37,761 bases of DNA, from NCBI GenBank assembly GCA_030039715.1, contig JASHVA010000048.1:1-37761 (forward strand), read 5' to 3'. This DNA comes from Thermoplasmata archaeon. GTDB taxonomy: Archaea > Thermoplasmatota > Thermoplasmata > Lutacidiplasmatales > UBA184. Below the pieces are notes generated by a model. The model searched no databases, was not told the origin of the DNA, and saw only the letters and a program-made list of their open reading frames with translations. The position numbers and the translations under genes are program-made. This document shows positions 33,155 through 37,761 of this stretch, piece after piece (within the stretch, counting starts at the first letter, position 1; the number at the start of each line of letters is the position of its first letter).

Positions 33155-33577
33155 TCACCGGGCGGAGAGCTCCGCGACGACGTTCCCCGCCTCGTCGTCG
33201 CCGAGCCGCTTGCGGCCGGTCGAGCGGAACGGGTTCGACTCCCCGTACCGGGGGATGAGGTGGAAGTGGAGGTGGAAGACGATCTGCCCGGCGGTCGCGC
33301 CCGCGTTGAGACCCACGTTGTAGTCGGGCGCGAGCCGCTCGGCGCGGCGGCACATCGTCTCGAGCGTGCGGAGGACGGCGGCGAGCTCCTCGGGAGCGTA
33401 ATCCGTGAGCCGCGCCCCGTGCCGCTTGGGGATGACGAGGGTGTGCCCGCGCGTGAGCGGGAAAAGGTCGAGAAACGCGACGGTCTGCTCGTCCTCGTAG
33501 ACCTTGTAGGCCGGCGCCCGACCGGCCACGATGTCGCAGAAGATGCACTTCTCGGCGGGGGCGGGGCCCGGGGTCAT
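33155..33577 (-). CDS. HIT-family nucleotide hydrolase/transferase
   Basis: 140 residues with the full histidine-triad motif HLHFHLIPR (HxHxHxx form). An N-terminal CIFCDIVAG provides a zinc-binding Cys pair. LTRGHTLVIPKRH is the conserved second strand. Such proteins cleave nucleoside phosphoramidates or dinucleotides. The frame stays open for 97 more codons upstream, but the ATG at 33577 lies 26 bp from the TATA at 33600-33606 and gives the exact HIT N-terminus, so I use it. First gene of the HIT-MEMO unit. Confidence 0.93.
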   Translation of the reverse strand: MTPGPAPAEKCIFCDIVAGRAPAYKVYEDEQTVAFLDLFPLTRGHTLVIPKRHGARLTDYAPEELAAVLRTLETMCRRAERLAPDYNVGLNAGATAGQIVFHLHFHLIPRYGESNPFRSTGRKRLGDDEAGNVVAELSAR

Positions 33578-33599
33578 TTTTTCCCCGACCGCCCCACCG

Positions 33600-33606
33600 A
33601 ATAAAG
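33600..33606 (-). promoter_or_regulatory. TATA box of the HIT-MEMO genes
   Basis: The minus strand reads CTTTATT, centred 26 bp from the HIT ATG, consistent with a leaderless mRNA. Confidence 0.6.
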
Positions 33607-33639
33607 GGGTGCGGTAGTGGCGCAGGGGTGAGTCGCCCT

Positions 33640-33646
33640 CATTAGG
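33640..33646 (+). promoter_or_regulatory. TATA box of the S53 peptidase gene
   Basis: CATTAGG is centred 26 bp ahead of the ATG at 33669, supporting that start over an in-frame GTG at 33648. Confidence 0.5.
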
Positions 33647-33668
33647 AGTGCGTGGTCTTCCCGGGGTA

Positions 33669-35987
33669 ATGCGCTCCACTGTCGCGGCGCTCGCGATGGT
33701 GGCCGCGGCGCTCGTCGTAGGGTCTTCCCTCGTTGCGGGCGGGGCCGCGGCCGCCCCCGCGGCCCGGGGACTGCCCCCGGTCGGGCTGGTGACCGACGCG
33801 GTACCGCTCCCGGTCGGTGCGGTCGCGGATCCGGTCCCTTCGGCGACCGAGCTCGAGATCTCGCTCACGCTCGCGTATCCCGACCCCGGCGGGCTGGAGT
33901 GGTACCTTTCCCAGGTCGAGAACCCGTCCTCGGTCCTCTATCGCGCGTACCTCACCCATTCCGAGTTCGAATCGACGTTCGCCCCGTCCTCCGACGCCGT
34001 GGGCACGGTCGTGCGGACCCTCGAAGGCGCGGGCGCGAGCGGAGTCACGGTCGCGCCGGACCGGCTCTCGGTCGTCGCGCGCCTATCCGCCGCGGGGGTC
34101 GATTCCCTCTTCGGGGTCCGCCTCGTCTACTACGCCACCGAGGACGGCGCCCGTCTGTACACGGCGCTCGGTCGGGTGACGATCCCGTCGCCGCTCGACG
34201 GGCTCGTCGCCGGGGTCTCGGGGCTCTCGAATTCCGCGGACCTGCGGCTCTCCCTCGACCTCGACGTCGGGGCCCTCACGAAGGTCGTGCCGCGTTCCGC
34301 GGGCGACGAGTTCTCCTACAACAATTCGACGGCGACCCAGTGGTTCGTCGGCTCGGACTTCACGCAGGCATTCCACGCGGACCAGCTGTTCCCCGGTAAC
34401 GGCAGCATGATCAATCCGATCAACGCGACGTACCCCACCGACGTCGCGATCGCCACGCTGCTCGCGAGCGGCTACAACCAGACCACGGGCAACAACACCC
34501 CGCCCTGGGACCCGGTCGTCGTGCGGACGTACCTCAACGACACGCTGCTCAACTCGAGTTCGCTCGACCGCTGGCCGATCTCGAACCTCACGGGCGTCCC
34601 GGTGAACATCTCGGGGGTGACGCCCCCGCTGCCGGGCTCCTTCGGCGACGTGAACGATAGCTCGCTCGACGAGTTCGAGAACTCGCTCGACCTCGAAATG
34701 GCCGGGAGCCTTGCCCCCGGGGCGCCGCTCTACAACTTCTACTTCGCCGGCAGTCTCCTCACGAGCGCCGTCAGCGACGCGGACGTCGCGTCGTTCTTCG
34801 ACCAGGACCTCGCGGCGGCGCTCTCCTACAACTACTCGCCCGCGCACCTCGGGGTCGTCTCGGCCTCCTTCGGGATCACCGACCTCAACGACTCGACGTG
34901 GAACGAGGAGCTCGAGGAGGCCGCCGTCACCGGCGTCACGGTCGTCGCGGCGAGCGGAGATCAGGGGAACGCCCCGAACAGTCTCACGGGCCGCGACAAC
35001 GGCCAGTGGCTCGTCTGGCCGGCGTCGGTCGCGTTCAACACCTCCGGCGTGCTGTCGGTCGGCGGCACCTCCTTCGAACTGTCCGGCACGCCGGTCGGCT
35101 GGGTGAACGCGACCTCGGTCTCCGTCGGCTACGACCCTTCGATCGGCAACCTCACGGACGTGAGCGCCTGGTGGAACACGCTCGGTGGGAAGGGCGATTA
35201 CACGGGGACCGAGGGAGGGGTGAGCGTCGTCTATCCCGAACCGAGCTGGCAGTTCGGCTCCGCCGCCCAGCCGAACATCGTCAACGCCACGATCAAGCAA
35301 GGAGCCGGAGCGCTCGGGCGCGCCGGGCCGGACGTCGCCTTCCCCGGCAACTCCACGATCGCCTTCGTGGAGGCGGACCAGTTCGGGAACATCTACGCGA
35401 GCCTCCTCCAGGGGACGAGCATCGCCTCCCCCGCGTTCGCCGGCCTCCTCGCGGACGTGATCGCCGCGGCGAACCATCGGTTCGGCTTCGTAGCCCCCGA
35501 GCTCTACCGCATCGCGAGCTACTTCGCGGCCCACCCGGGCGGGACGAACCCGTTCTACGACGTGACGAACGGCTCGAACTACGTCTTCTCGGCCGTCCCG
35601 GGCTGGGACGCCACCACCGGTTGGGGGATGCCGATCGGGCCGCTCCTCTACGCGGCGGACGCGACGCCGGCGATCCGCAACTACGTCTACACCGGTCCCA
35701 CACCGGGCCTCCCGACGAGCGCCCCGCCGCCCGCGGTGCCCTGGACCGAGATCTACATCATCTTCGGAGTGGGCGCGGTTGTGGCGATCGCGCTCGTCGT
35801 GATCATGGCCCGTCCCCAGCGCGGCGGAGGGCCGCCCCCTCCGCCGCCCCCGTACGCGGCCATGCCGCCTCCGCCGCCGGGCGCCTTCCCGACCGCGACG
35901 TACAACGGCCCGACGTTCCTCTGTCCGTACTGCGGGGCGATCCGACCGGCCGAGCCGGTGCGCTGTCCGCGCTGCGGCGCGCTCTGA
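33669..35987 (+). CDS. S53 (sedolisin/pro-kumamolisin) peptidase with membrane anchor and zinc ribbon
   Basis: 772 residues. A signal peptide comes first (MRSTVAALAMVAAALVVGSS, then an Ala-rich cleavage region), followed by a propeptide (about 60-190) and the peptidase domain. The catalytic acidic pair lies in DEFENSLDLEMAG (about 335-347). The catalytic Ser is in GTSIASPAFAG near residue 585, and the oxyanion Asp lies within SFGITDLNDS. FYDVTNGSN and WDATTGWGMP form the calcium site. One membrane helix (about residues 700-718) precedes a Pro-rich linker and a C-terminal zinc ribbon with CPYC and CPRC. The peptidase would sit outside the cell with the ribbon inside. Sedolisins are typically active at acid pH. 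Confidence 0.9.
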   Translation: MRSTVAALAMVAAALVVGSSLVAGGAAAAPAARGLPPVGLVTDAVPLPVGAVADPVPSATELEISLTLAYPDPGGLEWYLSQVENPSSVLYRAYLTHSEFESTFAPSSDAVGTVVRTLEGAGASGVTVAPDRLSVVARLSAAGVDSLFGVRLVYYATEDGARLYTALGRVTIPSPLDGLVAGVSGLSNSADLRLSLDLDVGALTKVVPRSAGDEFSYNNSTATQWFVGSDFTQAFHADQLFPGNGSMINPINATYPTDVAIATLLASGYNQTTGNNTPPWDPVVVRTYLNDTLLNSSSLDRWPISNLTGVPVNISGVTPPLPGSFGDVNDSSLDEFENSLDLEMAGSLAPGAPLYNFYFAGSLLTSAVSDADVASFFDQDLAAALSYNYSPAHLGVVSASFGITDLNDSTWNEELEEAAVTGVTVVAASGDQGNAPNSLTGRDNGQWLVWPASVAFNTSGVLSVGGTSFELSGTPVGWVNATSVSVGYDPSIGNLTDVSAWWNTLGGKGDYTGTEGGVSVVYPEPSWQFGSAAQPNIVNATIKQGAGALGRAGPDVAFPGNSTIAFVEADQFGNIYASLLQGTSIASPAFAGLLADVIAAANHRFGFVAPELYRIASYFAAHPGGTNPFYDVTNGSNYVFSAVPGWDATTGWGMPIGPLLYAADATPAIRNYVYTGPTPGLPTSAPPPAVPWTEIYIIFGVGAVVAIALVVIMARPQRGGGPPPPPPPYAAMPPPPPGAFPTATYNGPTFLCPYCGAIRPAEPVRCPRCGAL

Positions 35988-35990
35988 CGC

Positions 35991-36620
35991 TCAGCCGGCC
36001 GCGGGCGGCTCGACCGCGGGGGTCGGGGCGGCTTCGGCCGGCGCCGGCCCGGGAGGCTCGGGCGCGTCGACCGCGGCGGCGGCGGGCGTGGCTCCCGAGG
36101 GGGGCGGGACGCCGAGCTTCTGCTCGAGGTACCGTCGGATCTCCTCGGGCTTCGTCGACCCGATGCCGAAGTACTCCGCGAACCGCCGGGTCGTCGTGAG
36201 CTCGAGCGTGGCCCCCTTCGGCTCGGTGCGGACGAGCCCGACCGTGCGCAGGTGCTGGACCTCCTCGTAGGCGACGTCGCCGATCATGCGGACGAGATGG
36301 CTTTGGAGGAGCGGCTGATGGTACGCGACGAGCGTGAGCGCTTTCACCGTGCGCGGGGCGAGCTCCACCGGCGTCACCGAGTGGACCGTCGGCACGTAGC
36401 GCTCTTCGAGCTGGAGCGCGTACCGGTCGCCGACCCGTCGGACCTCGAGCGCCGATTGGCGGTTGCCGTACGTCTTCTCGAGCGTGCGCACCGCGCTCTG
36501 GACCGGCCGGTAGTCGGTCTGGCCGAGCGCGTCGGAGATCTCCTTCACGCTGAGCGGCTTACCGGCGGCGAACAGGACGGCCTCGACCTGGAAGACCAGG
36601 TCATCGAGTTTCGACGGCAT
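35991..36620 (-). CDS. scpB: Segregation and condensation protein ScpB
   Basis: 209 residues from the ATG at 36620, two bases after the scpA stop. Two winged-helix domains are visible: SKLDDLVFQVEAVLFAAGKP opens the first, and VELAPRTVKALTLVAYHQPL the second. A Pro/Ala-rich tail follows (about 165-209). It works with ScpA and SMC in chromosome condensation and segregation. A longer frame extends upstream across scpA but is only antisense-free overlap, and the scpA stop and coupling fix this start. It ends 3 bp from the convergent S53 gene. Confidence 0.9.
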   Translation of the reverse strand: MPSKLDDLVFQVEAVLFAAGKPLSVKEISDALGQTDYRPVQSAVRTLEKTYGNRQSALEVRRVGDRYALQLEERYVPTVHSVTPVELAPRTVKALTLVAYHQPLLQSHLVRMIGDVAYEEVQHLRTVGLVRTEPKGATLELTTTRRFAEYFGIGSTKPEEIRRYLEQKLGVPPPSGATPAAAAVDAPEPPGPAPAEAAPTPAVEPPAAG

Positions 36621-36622
36621 GC

Positions 36623-37582
36623 TTACGGTTCCTCCGCGACGACCTGCCGCTCGTCCGCGAGCCGGACGATCAGGACCGGGCTCGTCCCGAGCGACTCCTG
36701 ACGGAGGTCGATCGAGCGCTCGCGGGCGAGGAACAGGGCGGCGAGGAAGAGGGCGACCAACCGGTCGCGGCCGCTGAGCGGGTTCCAGAGGTCGAGGAGG
36801 GGGAACGGCTCGCCGATCGCGTGGCGGCGGGCCGCCTGCCACGTGTCCGCGAGGTCGTGCTCGGGAAGGTCTCCGTGGACGAGGACCTCGGGCGGAGCCC
36901 GCTGCTCCTCGCGCAGGCGTTCGCGCAGCTCCTGGATCCGGACGGCGCGGCGGGCGTCCGCCTCCGCCTCCCCGAACGCCTTGACGAGCTCGAGGAGCGA
37001 GACCGGCCGCGTCTCGGGGTGCCGGACCATCTCGAGGAGCGGGGGCCCTTCGACCGAGTCGAGCACGGCGGAGGTGACGTCGACCGCTTCGGGCGTTTCC
37101 AGGAGCGGAAGGTAGCCGTCGTCGAGCGGCGGGGCCTCGAGTTCGCCTCCCGCCGGCGCGGCCGCCGCCGGTTCCTGCCGGGCCTTGAGGAGCTCCTCGG
37201 ACTGGAGGTAGAGGATGCTCCAGGCCATGTAGACGAGCCGGCCGGCGATCGCGAAGTTGACGGCGCCGTCCGACTGGACCCGTTCGAGGTACGACTGCGT
37301 GAACTTGACGAGGTCGATCTCCCACGGGTCGAACTCCTCCTCCATCACGAGCTCGAAGAGGAGCGCCATCGCCTTCTGGAACGGGTCGGGGATGACGAGG
37401 TGGACCCCTTCCTTGAGCTCCTCCACGAGGGTGAGGTACCGCTCGAGCAGGGCCGAGGTGTCCTCCGTCTCCCCGAGCAGCGAGCGATGGAAGACGAGAT
37501 ACTGGAGCACCTTCTCGGCCGCTTCACGCGGCACCGCGTTCGCGGCGGAGATCGCGACGACCTCGCTCTCGGGCGTCGTCAT
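36623..37582 (-). CDS. scpA: Segregation and condensation protein ScpA (kleisin)
   Basis: 319 residues. The N-terminal region VFHRSLLGETEDTSALLERY leads into the kleisin core, with IPDPFQKAMALLFELVMEEE and FDPWEIDLVKFTQSYLERV, typical of ScpA. The C-terminal winged helix includes LVALFLAALFLARERSIDLR. A Pro/Ala/Glu-rich linker (about 136-150) sits in the middle. It bridges the SMC heads and binds ScpB. The ATG overlaps the smc stop by four bases (ATGA), so smc-scpA-scpB form an operon. Confidence 0.93.
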   Translation of the reverse strand: MTTPESEVVAISAANAVPREAAEKVLQYLVFHRSLLGETEDTSALLERYLTLVEELKEGVHLVIPDPFQKAMALLFELVMEEEFDPWEIDLVKFTQSYLERVQSDGAVNFAIAGRLVYMAWSILYLQSEELLKARQEPAAAAPAGGELEAPPLDDGYLPLLETPEAVDVTSAVLDSVEGPPLLEMVRHPETRPVSLLELVKAFGEAEADARRAVRIQELRERLREEQRAPPEVLVHGDLPEHDLADTWQAARRHAIGEPFPLLDLWNPLSGRDRLVALFLAALFLARERSIDLRQESLGTSPVLIVRLADERQVVAEEP

Positions 37583-37761
37583 CGCGCCTCCAGCGCCGGG
37601 GGAGCCGGCTCGGGCGCCCGGGCGCCTTCCCGGGACTCGACGTCGTGGATGTCGTCGAGGTGGATCCCGATGACACGGGAGCAGCCGTCCCCGTGCATCG
37701 TGACGCCGTAGAGGTGACTCGCGAACTTGAGGGTGACTTTGCGCAGTGAGATCACGATGAA
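37579..37761 (-). CDS. smc: SMC chromosome-partition ATPase, C-terminal end only
   Basis: The last 60 codons of a gene whose 5' part lies beyond the window. It reads FIVISLRKVTLKFASHLYGV then HGDGCSRVIGIHLDDI, which matches the end of archaeal SMC ATPase heads (VSLRDVMMxxAD...GVSMxDGVSRVV type). A short acidic/Pro-rich tail ends at a TGA that overlaps the scpA ATG. Identification rests on this short match plus the smc-scpA-scpB order. Confidence 0.85.
   Translation of the reverse strand, partial: FIVISLRKVTLKFASHLYGVTMHGDGCSRVIGIHLDDIHDVESREGARAPEPAPPALEAR

Noticed and set aside
33577-33583. T-run as a possible transcription terminator
   Set aside because: It abuts the HIT start codon and lies in the divergent promoter region, not after a gene on its strand.
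33578-33868. 97-codon N-terminal extension of the HIT protein
   Set aside because: It is low-complexity, runs antisense through the S53 start and across both TATA boxes. The ATG at 33577 gives the correct HIT N-terminus at 26 bp from a TATA box.
36621-37325. N-terminal extension of scpB across scpA
   Set aside because: It is an Arg/Pro-rich shadow of scpA in another frame. The ScpB domain begins at the ATG at 36620.
1-37761. CRISPR array, insertion sequence, phage or integrase genes
   Set aside because: No regular repeats with spacers, no transposase or integrase motifs and no flanking direct repeats were seen. Base composition looks even across the window.

Overview
This window reads as a chromosomal segment of a GC-rich (roughly 70% by eye) archaeon. 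The archaeal markers are ftsZ-secE-spt5-rpl11, sn-glycerol-1-phosphate dehydrogenase for archaeal lipids, a Hel308 helicase, MptE, an archaeal RqcH, an archaeal-type LeuRS, UPF0179, and TATA-type promoters about 26-30 nt ahead of many start codons. A euryarchaeal lineage, most likely a high-GC member of the Thermoplasmatota, fits best: an S53 peptidase ends in a membrane segment plus zinc ribbon, and smc-scpA-scpB form an operon. The lineage is an inference. Coding density is very high. No gap exceeds about 150 bp, and no rRNA, CRISPR array, insertion sequence or phage gene was seen.

Layout. 0-3.1 kb (minus): ftsZ, secE, spt5, rpl11 and a cut-off small gene. 3.1-8.9 kb: mptE, a large multi-spanning membrane protein, an Ala/Lys/Pro-rich basic small protein, a two-helix membrane protein, isocitrate dehydrogenase and an MscS channel. 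9-16 kb: a degenerate Orc1/Cdc6-like AAA+ protein behind a palindrome, Hel308, acyl-CoA dehydrogenase, RqcH and an HVO_0476-type zinc-finger protein. 16.2-26.3 kb: a surface-polysaccharide island with UDP-glucose dehydrogenase, GalU, an SDR, a sugar C-methyltransferase-like protein, two NDP-sugar epimerase/dehydratases and three GT4 glycosyltransferases. 26.3-33.6 kb: a tRNA-Pro(UGG) with an insertion in its D-loop, UPF0179, egsA, queE, leuS, dcd, a MEMO-family protein and a HIT protein. 33.7-37.8 kb: the S53 peptidase facing scpB, scpA and the end of smc.

How the genes fit together. The first block covers division, secretion and transcription/translation. The sugar island can make UTP-activated glucose (GalU), oxidise it to UDP-glucuronate (Ugd), branch or modify sugars (SDR, methyltransferase, epimerases) and transfer them (three GT4 enzymes), consistent with a glycan for lipids, S-layer or capsule. 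No polymerase, flippase or oligosaccharyltransferase is recognisable in the island.

Most notable observations: the roughly 33-nt hairpin insertion in the D-loop of tRNA-Pro, the beta-rich Ig-like N-terminal half on Spt5, the Orc1/Cdc6-like protein lacking the Walker A lysine behind a perfect palindrome, a zinc-finger protein whose C-terminus appears to be overprinted on the antisense strand of rqcH, and AT-rich patches that seem to drive divergent, often leaderless, transcripts.
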